A DNA stretch of 64,000 nucleotides from Rhizobiaceae bacterium (GTDB taxonomy: Bacteria; Pseudomonadota; Alphaproteobacteria; Rhizobiales; Rhizobiaceae): assembly GCA_019635795.1 (NCBI GenBank), contig JAHBYV010000011.1, positions 1 to 64,000 of the forward strand, in the 5' to 3' direction. A program made the translations under genes and the position numbers. The notes beneath the pieces were generated by a model. It was given only the letters and a program-made list of their open reading frames with translations, had not been told where the DNA came from and did not search any database. Positions 34,908 to 44,993 of the stretch are shown one piece after another. Position 1 is the stretch's first letter. Each line of letters opens with the position of its first letter.

Positions 34908-36059
34908 ATGCCGGAACGACACAGTGCTGCAATTGCCTCGCCTGATAATGCCTATGCCCGTGCAGGAGCGCTTCTCACAATCGATCTGGGAGCGGTTCGG
35001 GAAAACTACCGGAGGCTGCGCAAAATTCTTGGCGCGGTCGATTGCGGGGGTGTTGTAAAGGCGGATGCTTATGGGTTGGGCGCTGCAAAGGTTGCAAAAG
35101 CGCTGCAAGCTGAAGGCTGCACGAATTTCTTCGTCGCGCACATCAATGAAGGTCTGAAACTTCGCGCCGAGCTTGGCGCGGACCCTGCAATTTACGTGCT
35201 GAACGGTTTGCCGCCGGGAAGTGAGGGCGAAGCATCTGCAGCAGGATTGTTTCCTGTTCTCAACAGCACCGAACAATTAGCTGCATGGCGTGCGAATGCG
35301 CGCAAACTGGGCCGTCGCCTTGCAGGCGTGCTTCAGGTTGATAGCGGAATGTCCCGGATGGGTCTTGCGCCTTCGGAGGTGGAGCAGATCGCAAATGATC
35401 CTGATGCGTTCGAAGGTGTGGATATTGTTCTGGTCATGAGCCATCTGGCATGTGCCGATGAGCCGGAGCACCCGGCAAACGAATTGCAGCGGCAGAGTTT
35501 TGAACAGCTTCGGGCAAAGCTGCCGGCAGCACCCGCATCATTTGCGAATTCGTCCGGCGTGTTTTTGGGCAAGCCGTTTCATTTCGATATCGCGCGCCCG
35601 GGCGTTGCGCTTTACGGCGTCAATCCCACCCCGGGCAAGCCGAACCCGATGCAGCCGGTCGTGCGCCTTGATGCCAAGGTGGTCCAGACCCGCGAAGTTG
35701 GTGACGGCGTCGGCATCGGCTACGGCCATGCGGCTCGCGCGCGGCTCAACATGCGTCTGGCAACGGTCTCGCTGGGCTATGCTGACGGGTGGCACCGCAA
35801 CGCTTCCGGCGCGGCATGGTTCAAAGGCGCGCGTCTGCCTTTTGCCGGTCGCGTCTCAATGGACAGCATCATTCTGGATATTTCGGCGCTTGAGCCGGAC
35901 GCGCTGGTGGCTGGCGATCTCGTTGAATTCATCGGTCCGAACCAGAGTGTCGATGACGTCGCCGGATATGCGGGAACCATCGGCTATGAGATTTTGACCG
36001 ATCTCGGGGATCGGTTTGAGCGAATTTACAAGGACGAATGTCCTGCTTTGAGGGGTTAA
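34908..36059 (+). CDS. alr: Alanine racemase
   Basis: A 383-residue fold-type III PLP enzyme that interconverts L- and D-alanine. PLP lysine in [27 protein letters not shown] and the conserved SLGYADGW and VSMDSIILD segments with the second catalytic tyrosine. AGGAAAG precedes the ATG. dadA starts 1 base after its stop, so this is the catabolic DadX-type partner supplying D-alanine to the dehydrogenase, though a biosynthetic role cannot be excluded if it is the only racemase. Confidence 0.95.
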   Translation: MPERHSAAIASPDNAYARAGALLTIDLGAVRENYRRLRKILGAVDCGGVVKADAYGLGAAKVAKALQAEGCTNFFVAHINEGLKLRAELGADPAIYVLNGLPPGSEGEASAAGLFPVLNSTEQLAAWRANARKLGRRLAGVLQVDSGMSRMGLAPSEVEQIANDPDAFEGVDIVLVMSHLACADEPEHPANELQRQSFEQLRAKLPAAPASFANSSGVFLGKPFHFDIARPGVALYGVNPTPGKPNPMQPVVRLDAKVVQTREVGDGVGIGYGHAARARLNMRLATVSLGYADGWHRNASGAAWFKGARLPFAGRVSMDSIILDISALEPDALVAGDLVEFIGPNQSVDDVAGYAGTIGYEILTDLGDRFERIYKDECPALRG

Positions 36060-36060
36060 A

Positions 36061-37314
36061 ATGAAGGTACTCATCCTCGGAAGCGGCGTGATCGGTGTCA
36101 CTGCCGCCTACTATCTTGCACAGCAGGGACATGAAGTTGAGGTGGTGGACCGTCAGCCGGGTCCCGCACTGGAAACCAGCTATGCAAATGCTGGCGAAGT
36201 CTCGCCCGGATATTCATCGCCATGGGCAGGTCCTGGTGTCCCGGTCAAGGCCGTAAAGTGGTTGCTGATGCATTTTGGACCACTGGTCATTCGCCCCAAG
36301 GTCGATATGGCAATGGTGTCATGGGTCTACCAGATGCTGCGCAACTGCACCGCTGATCGGTATGCCATCAATAAAAAGCGCATGGTGCCTATTGCCGAAT
36401 ATAGCCGTGACTGCCTCAAGCAGCTTCGGGAAGATATCGGCATTGAATATGATGACCGCGCGCGCGGCACGCTTCAGCTTTTCCGTACGCAAAAGCAAGT
36501 TGACGGTACGGCTGGCGACATTGAGGTTTTGAAGCAGTTCGGCGTTCCCTACGAAGTGTTGGACCCGCAGGGCTGTATAGACGCCGAACCGGCGCTGGCG
36601 CGGGTGCGAGGCAAATTCGTTGGCGGACTGCGCTTGCCGGGCGACGAGACTGGCGATTGCAAGCTTTTCACCGAACGACTTGCTGAAAATGCAAAGAAAC
36701 TCGGCGTTAAATTCCGGTTCGATACGGCCATCAAGGGCATTGCCATGAAGGCGGACAAGATTGCCGGCGTTGATACCAGTGCTGGCCTGCTGGAAGCTGA
36801 TATTTATGTTGCCGCACTTGGCAGCTACACACCACAGATCGTCGGCCCTCTTGGGATTAACGTTCCTGTTTTCCCGATCAAAGGCTACTCTATCACCGTG
36901 CCAATCACGGATGCGACAGCCGCCCCTGAATCCACCGTGATGGATGAAACCTACAAGGTCGCAATTACGCGCCTTGGGGATCGCATTCGCGTTGGTGGTA
37001 CGGCTGAAATTGCCGGATATGATCTCGAATTGCGTGCCGGTCGCAGGGCTACGCTTGAACATTCGGTCACAGACCTGTTTCCCGAAGGCGGCGACGTTTC
37101 CAAGGCAACGTTCTGGTGCGGCCTGCGCCCGATGACGCCAGACGGACCGCCGATCATTGGCAAGACGCGCTATGATAATCTTTATTTGTCCACTGGCCAC
37201 GGAACGCTTGGCTGGACGATGGCTTGCGGTTCTGGCCGCGTGCTGGCCGACACCATATCGGGCCGTAAACCCGAGATCGACATTTCGGAGTTGAATCTCT
37301 CCCGGTACAGGTAA
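36061..37314 (+). CDS. dadA: D-amino acid dehydrogenase
   Basis: A 417-residue flavoprotein that oxidises D-alanine and other D-amino acids to 2-oxo acids, passing electrons to the respiratory chain. FAD motif [29 protein letters not shown], then [24 protein letters not shown] (a DadA signature), and a C-terminal [14 protein letters not shown] and [16 protein letters not shown]. Second gene of alr-dadA. Confidence 0.95.
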   Translation: MKVLILGSGVIGVTAAYYLAQQGHEVEVVDRQPGPALETSYANAGEVSPGYSSPWAGPGVPVKAVKWLLMHFGPLVIRPKVDMAMVSWVYQMLRNCTADRYAINKKRMVPIAEYSRDCLKQLREDIGIEYDDRARGTLQLFRTQKQVDGTAGDIEVLKQFGVPYEVLDPQGCIDAEPALARVRGKFVGGLRLPGDETGDCKLFTERLAENAKKLGVKFRFDTAIKGIAMKADKIAGVDTSAGLLEADIYVAALGSYTPQIVGPLGINVPVFPIKGYSITVPITDATAAPESTVMDETYKVAITRLGDRIRVGGTAEIAGYDLELRAGRRATLEHSVTDLFPEGGDVSKATFWCGLRPMTPDGPPIIGKTRYDNLYLSTGHGTLGWTMACGSGRVLADTISGRKPEIDISELNLSRYR

Positions 37315-37323
37315 GATTTGCTG

Positions 37324-38214
37324 TTAGAGAAAAAGCGCCCGCTCTTTCTCGACAGCCTTCGAGATAAAGGCTGCGACGGACTGAACCCGCCGCAGCGTTC
37401 TCATGCTTTCGTGATAAACGAGCCAGTAGGAGCGGCGGATTGGCGGTACGCATTCCACCGGCACCAGCTCCGGCACCGAGCGCGCGATAAAGGAATGCAG
37501 AATGCCGATACCCGCCCCGGCCCGAACCGCCTCTGTCTGACCCATGGCCGATGAAATGGCAAAGCCCGGTTTCCATTGAGGGCTGAATTCAGAAGCATAA
37601 TCCAGCGAAGGGTTGATGACGAGATCAGGCACATAGCCAACGAGGCGATGTCTGGTCAGTTCGTCGCGATCTGAAGGCATTCCGTTGGCCGCGATGTAGT
37701 CGCGCGAGGCGAACAGCCCCAGCGTATAATCTACAAGCTTTGCAGCAACGAGCCTGCCTTCGGCTGGACGCTCCACTGTGATGGCGATGTCTGCTTCTCG
37801 CCGCGACAGGGAAAATGAGCGTGGCACAGGAACCAATTGTATCTGCAATTCCGGATGACTTGCTGTCAGATTGCCAAGCCGCGGCGCAAGATAGGCAACG
37901 CCAAAACCGTCAGGCGCGCCGATGCGCACTGTGCCGGTAAGATTTTCGCCTTCTTCGGCAAGTTCGGAACGGGCCTCAATCATATCGGCTTCGATCCGCT
38001 CGGCAACGATAAGGAAGCGCTCGCCTGCCGCGGTGAGTTCGCTTCCCGTTGTCAATCGCCGGAACAACTTTGTCTTGAGAGATTCTTCGAGCGCAGCAAT
38101 GCGGCGGGAAACAGTGGCATGGTTCAAATCCAGCCGTCTCGCCGCTCCGAGTATTTGCCCGGCCCGTGCCACGGCCAGAAAAATGCGCACGTCATCCCAG
38201 TTCATATGGCTCAT
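37324..38214 (-). CDS. LysR-family transcriptional regulator
   Basis: A 296-residue LysR protein: HTH NWDDVRIFLAVARAGQILGAARRLDLNHATVSRRIAALE at the N-terminus and an effector domain to the end. Starts at 38226, 38214 and 38205 are possible; AGGATA lies just upstream of the ATG at 38214, while the core starts at MNWDD. The gene is divergent from mmsA (about 130 bases between them) and convergent with dadA, so mmsA is the likely target. Confidence 0.85.
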   Translation of the reverse strand: MSHMNWDDVRIFLAVARAGQILGAARRLDLNHATVSRRIAALEESLKTKLFRRLTTGSELTAAGERFLIVAERIEADMIEARSELAEEGENLTGTVRIGAPDGFGVAYLAPRLGNLTASHPELQIQLVPVPRSFSLSRREADIAITVERPAEGRLVAAKLVDYTLGLFASRDYIAANGMPSDRDELTRHRLVGYVPDLVINPSLDYASEFSPQWKPGFAISSAMGQTEAVRAGAGIGILHSFIARSVPELVPVECVPPIRRSYWLVYHESMRTLRRVQSVAAFISKAVEKERALFL

Positions 38215-38346
38215 TCTATCCTGCATAAAATAAAGCTCAACTACCGCCTGCGCATTAATTTGCGCACAACGGATGGGATTTGCCTCGCGTTGCATTTCGG
38301 GCGGGAAGGGTGACAATGCGAGCATCCAGTTTCAGGGAGAGAAACC

Positions 38347-39843
38347 ATGATTGAGTATGGTCATTTCATTGGCGGCAAGCGTGTCGCCGGTAAGAGCGGT
38401 CGCACCGCCGACGTGCTGCAGCCGATGGACGGCACTGTTCGTGGCAAGGTCGCGCTCGCGAGCGCAGCAGAGCTGCGGGAAGCGGTCGAGAATGCGAAAG
38501 CAGCGCAGCTTGTCTGGGCGGCGGTCAACCCACAGCGCCGTGTGCGCGTGCTGATGAAGTTCCTGGAACTCGTTAATAAGGAATATGACTCGCTCGCCGA
38601 TATTCTGGCGCGAGAGCACGGAAAGACAATTGCTGACGCCAAGGGCGATATTCAGCGCGGGCTGGAAGTGGTTGAGGTTTGCATCGGCGCTCCGCACCTT
38701 ATGAAGGGCGAATTCACAGATGGCGCTGGTCCGGGCATCGACGTTTACTCCATGCGCCAGCCGCTTGGCGTTGTCGCCGGTATTACGCCTTTCAACTTTC
38801 CGGCCATGATCCCACTGTGGAAGATCGCGCCGGCAATTGCTTGTGGCAACGCATTTATCCTCAAGCCTTCCGAGCGGGACCCCGGCGTTCCAATGCGGAT
38901 CGCAGAACTGTTCATTGAAGCTGGTCTGCCCGCTGGCGTTCTGAACGTTGTGAACGGCGACAAGGAAGTTGTTGACGCAATTCTGGACGATCAGGACATC
39001 AAGGCGGTTGGCTTCGTCGGCTCTACCCCGATCGCGCAATATATCTATTCGCGCGGATGTGCAGCCGGAAAGCGCGTGCAGTGCTTTGGTGGCGCGAAGA
39101 ACCACATGATCATCATGCCAGACGCGGATATGGATCAAACGGTGGATGCGCTGATCGGTGCGGGCTACGGTTCGGCAGGCGAGCGCTGCATGGCAATCTC
39201 GGTGGCTGTACCTGTCGGCGAAGAGACTGCAAATCGCCTTATGGAAAAGCTCGTCCCGCGTGTTGAGAGTCTCAAGGTCGGTCCTTCTACCGATTCCTCG
39301 GCTGATTTCGGTCCGGTGGTTACGGCGCAGGCTTTGGAACGCATCAAGGGCTATGTCGATCTCGGCGTGCAGGAAGGCGCAAAGCTGGTGGTCGATGGCC
39401 GCGGCTTCAAGATGCAGGGCTATGAGAACGGCTTCTACATGGGCGGCTGTCTGTTCGATCACGTAACGCCAGACATGCGCATCTACAAGGAAGAGATTTT
39501 CGGTCCGGTGCTCTCAGTTGTTCGCGCTGCGAACTATGAAAATGCGATCAAGCTCGCCAACGATCACGAAATGGGCAACGGCGTGGCAATCTTCACCCGC
39601 GACGGTGATGCTGCACGAGATTTCGCGAGCCGTGTGCAGGTTGGCATGGTTGGCGTGAACGTGCCGATTCCTGTGCCGATTGCCTACTACACATTCGGCG
39701 GCTGGAAGGCCTCGTCTTTTGGTGACTTGAACCAGCATGGCGCAGATGCGTTCCGCTTCTACACCAAGACCAAGACGGTTACCTCGCGTTGGCCGTCAGG
39801 CATCAAGGATGGCGCGGAGTTTGTCATCCCGACGATGAACTGA
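38347..39843 (+). CDS. mmsA: CoA-acylating methylmalonate-semialdehyde dehydrogenase
   Basis: A 498-residue ALDH that converts methylmalonate semialdehyde to propionyl-CoA (valine breakdown) or malonate semialdehyde to acetyl-CoA (inositol, beta-alanine). Family signature MRQPLGVVAGITPFNFPAMIPLWKIAPAIACGN, and the cysteine in GSAGERCMAISVAVPVG. The N-terminal YGHFIGGKRVAGKSGRTADVLQPMDG is typical. GGAGAG precedes the ATG. Followed by a hairpin terminator. Confidence 0.94.
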   Translation: MIEYGHFIGGKRVAGKSGRTADVLQPMDGTVRGKVALASAAELREAVENAKAAQLVWAAVNPQRRVRVLMKFLELVNKEYDSLADILAREHGKTIADAKGDIQRGLEVVEVCIGAPHLMKGEFTDGAGPGIDVYSMRQPLGVVAGITPFNFPAMIPLWKIAPAIACGNAFILKPSERDPGVPMRIAELFIEAGLPAGVLNVVNGDKEVVDAILDDQDIKAVGFVGSTPIAQYIYSRGCAAGKRVQCFGGAKNHMIIMPDADMDQTVDALIGAGYGSAGERCMAISVAVPVGEETANRLMEKLVPRVESLKVGPSTDSSADFGPVVTAQALERIKGYVDLGVQEGAKLVVDGRGFKMQGYENGFYMGGCLFDHVTPDMRIYKEEIFGPVLSVVRAANYENAIKLANDHEMGNGVAIFTRDGDAARDFASRVQVGMVGVNVPIPVPIAYYTFGGWKASSFGDLNQHGADAFRFYTKTKTVTSRWPSGIKDGAEFVIPTMN

Positions 39844-39865
39844 TCGCAAGATCAGAAGATAAAAG

Positions 39866-39889
39866 AAAGGCGCCGAAAGGCGCCTTTTT
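39866..39889 (+). terminator. Terminator between mmsA and the GntR gene
   Basis: GGCGCC-GAAA-GGCGCC with flanking A/T pairs (AAA on the left, TTT on the right), so it could act on both convergent transcripts. Confidence 0.85.
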
Positions 39890-39893
39890 CTTG

Positions 39894-40553
39894 TTAGCCA
39901 CGCTGCTGAAGCGCCAGGCGCATCAGCAGGTCGATCAAGCGCCCGGTTACCTCGGCTGCCTTGTCTTCGTCCTTGTCGAGTATCGCGCGGATCATCTCCA
40001 TATGTCCTGCAGCCGATTCGTCGATGGCGTCAGGTGCGCGATAGCGGAACCAGAAGCGTCGGCTGTGTGCCTGCAATGGCGCGGCGACGCGCGCGGCAAA
40101 CGGATTGTCCGTAATTTCCGCAAGCGCATCATCGAGCATTTTGTCAGCTTCAAGAAAATCGCCGATATTGTTTTCGGTCGCCGACTGATCCAATCCGTCA
40201 AGAGCTTCCTGAAAACGCACGGCCATTGTTTCTGACATAAGGCGCGCTGCCGAGCGCGCCAGTATGATCTCCGGCCCTTTACGGGTTTCCAGAATGCGCG
40301 GCCAATCTGCGGGATCAAGCGGTGCAATCTGAAGCCCAGCACGCGGGCGAACCGACATCAAACCTTCCCAGGACAAGCGTTGAATGGCTTCACGTACCGG
40401 AGTCCGGCCAAGACCGGTGCGCTCGATAAGTGAGCCTTCGGTCACAAAGGATCCGGGTGTCAGTTCAAGAGTGACAATCTGCCGTTCGAGCTCATGATAT
40501 GCCCTTGAGGCGGCGGGAATCAGTTCGGATGAATTTTTCAAAGTATTTGTCAT
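39894..40553 (-). CDS. GntR/FCD regulator of hydroxyproline catabolism
   Basis: A 219-residue regulator with an N-terminal GntR winged helix (AYHELERQIVTLELTPGSFVTEGSLIERTGLGRTPVREAIQRLSWEGLM) and a helical C-terminal FCD effector domain. It is divergent from the dihydrodipicolinate-synthase-like gene of the hydroxyproline operon, with ATTGATATA-type sites between the two, so it is probably an autoregulated repressor of that operon. Effector unknown, most likely a hydroxyproline pathway compound. Confidence 0.88.
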   Translation of the reverse strand: MTNTLKNSSELIPAASRAYHELERQIVTLELTPGSFVTEGSLIERTGLGRTPVREAIQRLSWEGLMSVRPRAGLQIAPLDPADWPRILETRKGPEIILARSAARLMSETMAVRFQEALDGLDQSATENNIGDFLEADKMLDDALAEITDNPFAARVAAPLQAHSRRFWFRYRAPDAIDESAAGHMEMIRAILDKDEDKAAEVTGRLIDLLMRLALQQRG

Positions 40554-40558
40554 TTTCT

Positions 40559-40623
40559 CTATATATCAAAGGGCTGGCCTCATTGACGGCAAGGGGTTCA
40601 ATTGATATACCATTGATATATCA
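40559..40623. promoter_or_regulatory. Candidate GntR operators
   Basis: ATTGATATA occurs at 40601-40609 and 40612-40620, 11 bases apart (one helix turn); the second is part of the palindrome TGATATATCA (40614-40623). A reverse copy (CTATATATCAAA, 40559-40570) lies next to the GntR start. The sites flank both divergent starts. Confidence 0.6.
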
Positions 40624-40638
40624 GAGGAGCGACCGCCT

Positions 40639-41532
40639 ATGTGGACCGGTGTTTTGCCAGCCGTTACTACCAAATTTACCAAAGACGACAAGCTCGACCA
40701 TGCGGAGATGGAGCGTTGTTTCCACGTTCAGATCGACGCAGGTGTGGATGGCATCATTGTTTGTGGTTCATTGGGCGAGGGTCCGATGCTCAATCACGAT
40801 GAAAAGATCGAGGTTCTGAAAACGGCGCAACGGGTAGCAGGCAAGAAGCCTGTACTGCTCACAATAAATGAGGCTGCGACGCGTGATGCAGCATCCTTGG
40901 CCAAGCGCGCGGCGAAGGAAGGTGCCGATGGGCTGATGGTCGTTCCAAGCCCGATTTACCATACGAATCCTGAAGAAACCGTGGCTGCGCTCAAGGCGGT
41001 GGCCAAGGCGGGCGACCTGCCGGTGATGATCTATTCGAATCGTCTCGCCTACAGGGTGGATGTCACTTGCGATGACATGGAAAAGCTGGCGAAGGACGAG
41101 CGATTCGTGGCCATCAAGGAATCGTCTGACGACATACGACGCTCTACAGAGATCATAAATCGCTTCGGTGACCGGTTCGATCTGTTTACAGGTGTGGATA
41201 ACCTCGCATTCGAAGCGCTTTCAGTTGGTGCGGTTGGATGGGTTGCGGGGCTCGTTACCGCATTTCCGCGCGAGACCGTTGCAATCTACCAGCTCATGAA
41301 ACAAGGGCGTCGGGATGAGGCCCTCGCAATCTATCGCTGGTTCAGGCCGCTGCTTGACCTCGATGTCTCCACTTATCTGGTGCAGAATATCAAGCTTGCG
41401 GAAGTGCTTGCAATTGGCACCAACGACCGGGTACGGATGCCACGCCAACCGCTTTCTGGCGCGCGCCGGAAGGCAGTCGAAAAGGTTGTCAGGGACGCGC
41501 TTGCCATTCGCCCAAAACTGCCAAAATTCTGA
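40639..41532 (+). CDS. Dihydrodipicolinate-synthase-family protein, probable pyrroline-4-hydroxy-2-carboxylate deaminase
   Basis: A 297-residue class I aldolase-fold lyase. N-terminus WTGVLPAVTTKFTKDD, IVCGSLGEGPMLNHDEK, MIYSNRLAYRVD with the active-site tyrosine, and the Schiff-base lysine in FVAIKESSDDIRR. In hydroxyproline catabolism the DapA homologue deaminates delta1-pyrroline-4-hydroxy-2-carboxylate to 2-oxoglutarate semialdehyde. This role is inferred from the following oxidase and epimerase genes. GAGGA stands 9 bases before the ATG. Confidence 0.85.
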   Translation: MWTGVLPAVTTKFTKDDKLDHAEMERCFHVQIDAGVDGIIVCGSLGEGPMLNHDEKIEVLKTAQRVAGKKPVLLTINEAATRDAASLAKRAAKEGADGLMVVPSPIYHTNPEETVAALKAVAKAGDLPVMIYSNRLAYRVDVTCDDMEKLAKDERFVAIKESSDDIRRSTEIINRFGDRFDLFTGVDNLAFEALSVGAVGWVAGLVTAFPRETVAIYQLMKQGRRDEALAIYRWFRPLLDLDVSTYLVQNIKLAEVLAIGTNDRVRMPRQPLSGARRKAVEKVVRDALAIRPKLPKF

Positions 41533-41547
41533 TTAGCCGGACGGAAT

Positions 41548-42795
41548 GTGACCAGAGAAAGTTGCGACATTGCTGTTGTTGGTGGGGGCATTGTCGGCAT
41601 TGCCGTGGCCGCCTTTCTGGCGGAGGCGGGGCGCGATGTAACTTTGGTCGACCGAACCGGCATCTGCGAAGAAACAAGCTCAGGAAACGCCGCTGCACTG
41701 GCGTTTTCTGATGTTTTGCCTCTGGCCCAGAAAGGGATGATGCGGAACCTGCCAAGATGGCTCACCGATCCGCTCGGGCCGCTCGCGATACCGCCTTCGT
41801 ACTTTCCGAAATTGTTGCCATGGCTTTTCCGGTTCTGGCGGGCAGGTGCCCGATCGAAATATGATGCTTCGCTTGCAGCGCAAGTCTCGTTGATGCAGCT
41901 CGCGGAACAGGAATGGCTGGACCTGATGGACAGGTCTGGAACAAAGCAGATGCTGAGGCAGGACGGTTCGATTGAGCTTTACGAAAGCGAAAGCGAGTTT
42001 GAGGCTTCGCTATCCGGCTGGGCGGCGCGCGAAAAGTTCGGCATAGAGTTTCGCCATGTCGATCAGGGGGCTCTGGCTCAGCTCCAGCCCGGGCTCTCTG
42101 CGCAATTCATCAAGGGCACGTTCGTTCCTGGCTGGAAGACAGTCAGCAACCCGCAGCTATTGGGTAAGGCCCTGTGGAATTATGCCCAAACAAGAGGTGC
42201 GCGCTTTCTGCACGCCAATGTCCTGGATGTTGCCGCCGCAAGCACTGGTTCGGTTGTTCAGCTCGATGGTGGGCGAACAATCAGTGCTCAGAACGTGGTT
42301 ATCGCGGCGGGCGCGTGGTCGCATAAGCTCGCGCGGCGCTTTGGCGATGTAGTGCCGTTGGAGACGGAACGTGGATACAACACCACCTTTCCGGCCGCCT
42401 CATTCGATCTGCGTCGCCAGCTTATTTTCTCGGGACATGGCTTTGTCGTCACGCCGTTGGAAGGTCAGGTACGCGTCGGTGGTGCCGTCGAGCTTGGTGG
42501 GCTGGAGCTTGCGCCAAACTATGCGCGCGCAAAAGCCATGGTTCAGAAGGTGAAATCATTCCTGCCTGGTTTCGACGCCAGCAACGGGCGGGAATGGATG
42601 GGCTATCGGCCATCATTGCCGGACTCACTTCCCGTCATTGGCGCTGCAAGCAGCAATGCTGCGATATTCTACGCATTCGGGCACGGCCATCTGGGGCTTA
42701 CACAGGCCGCTGCCACAGGGCGCTTGATCAGAGATATTATAGTTGGGCAAAATCCCGCGATTGATCTGCGCCCGTTTTCAGTCGAACGTTTTTGA
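41548..42795 (+). CDS. FAD-dependent D-amino acid (cis-4-hydroxy-D-proline) oxidase/dehydrogenase
   Basis: A 415-residue DAO-fold flavoprotein: FAD motif IAVVGGGIVGIAVAAFLAEAGRDVTLVDR, ETSSGNAAALAFSDVLPLA, and C-terminal GYRPSLPDSLPVIGAA and FGHGHLGLTQAAATGRLI. By position between the DapA-like lyase and the epimerase it should oxidise cis-4-hydroxy-D-proline to pyrroline-4-hydroxy-2-carboxylate. It starts with GTG (41548), 15 bases after the upstream stop. A related gene, dadA, lies 5 kb away but is clearly different. Confidence 0.85.
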   Translation: MTRESCDIAVVGGGIVGIAVAAFLAEAGRDVTLVDRTGICEETSSGNAAALAFSDVLPLAQKGMMRNLPRWLTDPLGPLAIPPSYFPKLLPWLFRFWRAGARSKYDASLAAQVSLMQLAEQEWLDLMDRSGTKQMLRQDGSIELYESESEFEASLSGWAAREKFGIEFRHVDQGALAQLQPGLSAQFIKGTFVPGWKTVSNPQLLGKALWNYAQTRGARFLHANVLDVAAASTGSVVQLDGGRTISAQNVVIAAGAWSHKLARRFGDVVPLETERGYNTTFPAASFDLRRQLIFSGHGFVVTPLEGQVRVGGAVELGGLELAPNYARAKAMVQKVKSFLPGFDASNGREWMGYRPSLPDSLPVIGAASSNAAIFYAFGHGHLGLTQAAATGRLIRDIIVGQNPAIDLRPFSVERF

Positions 42796-42813
42796 GTATT
42801 TAATGGAGATATG

Positions 42814-43815
42814 ATGGCCCGCCACACCTTCACTTGCATAGACGGCCATACATGCGGAAACCCGGTGCGGCTGGTGGCTGGCGGCGGACCGCTACTGCGC
42901 GGCAAAACCATGATGGAGCGTCGCGCGCATTTTCTTGAAGAATATGACTGGATACGCACCGGCCTTATGTTCGAGCCGCGTGGTCATGACATGATGTCCG
43001 GGTCGATTCTTTATCCGCCAACTCGTGATGATTGCGACATTGGCATTTTGTTCATCGAAACATCTGGCTGCCTGCCGATGTGTGGCCATGGCACGATCGG
43101 AACCGTCACCATGGCCATTGAAAACGGACTGGTAAAGCCAAGGACGTCAGGCGTGCTGTATCTCGATACGCCTGCGGGTGTGGTTGTCGCTGAATACAAG
43201 CAGGTTGGCGAATATGTGGAAGAAGTGCGCATTACCAATGTGCCCTCATTCCTTTTTGCTGAAGGGCTGACCGTAGAGTGTCCCGTGCTGGGCGAGCTGA
43301 CGGTCGATGTCGCCTACGGTGGAAACTTCTATGCGATTGTCGAGCCGCAGCCGCGCTTTCGCGACATGGCTGATTACACGGCTGGCGAGCTGATTGCCTG
43401 GAGCCCCATCATCCGCCAGAGACTGAACGAACAGTATAAATTCGTTCATCCCGAAAAGCCGGAGATCAACCGTCTGACGCATGTGCTGTGGACCGGGGAG
43501 CCCGTTACCGCAAAGGGTACGGCCAGAAACGCAGTTTTCTATGGAGACAAGGCGATTGACCGCTCGCCCTGTGGCACCGGGACATCAGCGCGCATGGCTC
43601 AGTTGCATGCCAAAGGGCGGCTCAAAACCGGTGAGGATTTCTATCACGAATCAATCATAGGTTCGTTGTTCAAGGGCAGGGCAGAGAAAGAGGTCGAGGT
43701 TGGCGGACGTCCAGCAATCATACCTTCCATCGGAGGGTGGGCGAGAATGACTGGCTTCAACACGATATTTATCGACGACCGTGATCCTTTCTCGCAAGGA
43801 TTTGTTGTCAAATGA
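42814..43815 (+). CDS. 4-hydroxyproline 2-epimerase (proline racemase family)
   Basis: A 333-residue proline-racemase-fold enzyme that turns trans-4-hydroxy-L-proline into cis-4-hydroxy-D-proline. First catalytic cysteine in CLPMCGHGTIG, second in DRSPCGTGTSARMAQLHAKG. Both cysteines mark an epimerase rather than a dehydratase. Start MARHTFTCIDGHTCGNPVRLV at 42814 has GGAG 6 bases upstream; the ATG at 42811 is too close. Very similar in outline to Brucella PrpA, the hydroxyproline epimerase described as a B-cell mitogen. Last gene of the operon. Confidence 0.93.
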   Translation: MARHTFTCIDGHTCGNPVRLVAGGGPLLRGKTMMERRAHFLEEYDWIRTGLMFEPRGHDMMSGSILYPPTRDDCDIGILFIETSGCLPMCGHGTIGTVTMAIENGLVKPRTSGVLYLDTPAGVVVAEYKQVGEYVEEVRITNVPSFLFAEGLTVECPVLGELTVDVAYGGNFYAIVEPQPRFRDMADYTAGELIAWSPIIRQRLNEQYKFVHPEKPEINRLTHVLWTGEPVTAKGTARNAVFYGDKAIDRSPCGTGTSARMAQLHAKGRLKTGEDFYHESIIGSLFKGRAEKEVEVGGRPAIIPSIGGWARMTGFNTIFIDDRDPFSQGFVVK

Positions 43816-44087
43816 GCTGTTTCGGCCCGCCGCGGCGTAGGGTACGATTTTAATATGTTAGTATGTGCTGAAATATCTGGATTCTGGTTGAACTTTGCGC
43901 TAGGCGAAGCTCCGAAAACGGCGGAGAGGGGCTGTGCCGGCTATGCAAACGACCATTCGTTTCATAGGCGAGGAGGATCGATCTAACAAAGGGCGTTGCA
44001 TTCCTTTGACAATCGCTTACGACTAAAAGGAACAACATAACGGAGTGCGACCCTGTGGCGGCGACACTCTTGGGGAGCAAAATAGCT

Positions 44088-44990
44088 ATGCAGTATTTTA
44101 TCCAGCAGCTTGTGAACGGGCTGACGCTGGGAGCTATCTATGGCCTGATCGCTATCGGCTATACGATGGTCTACGGCATTGTCGGCATGATCAATTTCGC
44201 TCACGGTGACATCTTTATGGTGGGTGCGTTCGTTGCGCTTATCGTGTTTCTCATCCTGACAACGTTCTTTGGCGGCATTCATGTCGTTCTGTTCCTGTTG
44301 ATCATGATGCTTGTCGCGATGGTTATGACGAGCCTTTACAACTGGACCATCGAAAAGGTCGCCTATCGCCCGCTTCGCGGTTCGTTCCGGCTCGCGCCGT
44401 TGATCACTGCAATCGGTATGTCGATCTTTTTGTCCAACTTTGTGCAGGTCACGCAGGGGCCTCGCAACAAGCCAATTCCGACGCTCATCAATCAGGTTTA
44501 TTCGATCGGTGGTATCACGATCTCCCTCAAGCAAATCGTAATCGTCGTGGTGACTGCGGTGTTGCTTGCGGTGTTCTGGTATCTGGTTAACAAGACCGCT
44601 CTTGGTCGTGCGCAGCGCGCCTGTGAGCAGGATCGCAAGATGGCATCGCTTCTGGGAATTGACGTCGATAAGACAATCTCGATCACGTTCATCATGGGTG
44701 CGGCGCTCGCTGCGGTCGCGGGCACATTATACCTGATGTATTATGGCGTGGTGTCGTTCTCTGATGGCTTCGTTCCGGGCGTGAAGGCGTTCACTGCTGC
44801 TGTTCTGGGCGGTATTGGTTCCCTGCCTGGCGCTGTTATCGGTGGTGTTCTGATTGGTCTCATCGAGTCACTTTGGTCAGCCTATTTCTCTATCGATTAC
44901 AAGGACGTTGCTGCGTTCTCGATCCTTGCCATCGTGCTGATCTTCCTGCCGTCCGGCATTCTTGGCCGGCCAGAAGTTGAAAAGGTTTGA
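44088..44990 (+). CDS. livH: Branched-chain amino acid ABC transporter permease LivH
   Basis: A 300-residue inner-membrane permease with about 8 helices. LTLGAIYGLIAIGYTMVYGIVGMINFAHGDIFMVGAF at the N-terminus and GRAQRACEQDRKMASLLGIDVDKTI (the EAA-like loop touching the ATPase) are typical. The ATG at 44088 starts the conserved MQYFIQQLVNGL; an upstream in-frame GTG at 44055 is less likely. First gene of livHMGF plus a small membrane gene and livK. Confidence 0.94.
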   Translation: MQYFIQQLVNGLTLGAIYGLIAIGYTMVYGIVGMINFAHGDIFMVGAFVALIVFLILTTFFGGIHVVLFLLIMMLVAMVMTSLYNWTIEKVAYRPLRGSFRLAPLITAIGMSIFLSNFVQVTQGPRNKPIPTLINQVYSIGGITISLKQIVIVVVTAVLLAVFWYLVNKTALGRAQRACEQDRKMASLLGIDVDKTISITFIMGAALAAVAGTLYLMYYGVVSFSDGFVPGVKAFTAAVLGGIGSLPGAVIGGVLIGLIESLWSAYFSIDYKDVAAFSILAIVLIFLPSGILGRPEVEKV

Positions 44991-44993
44991 TCC

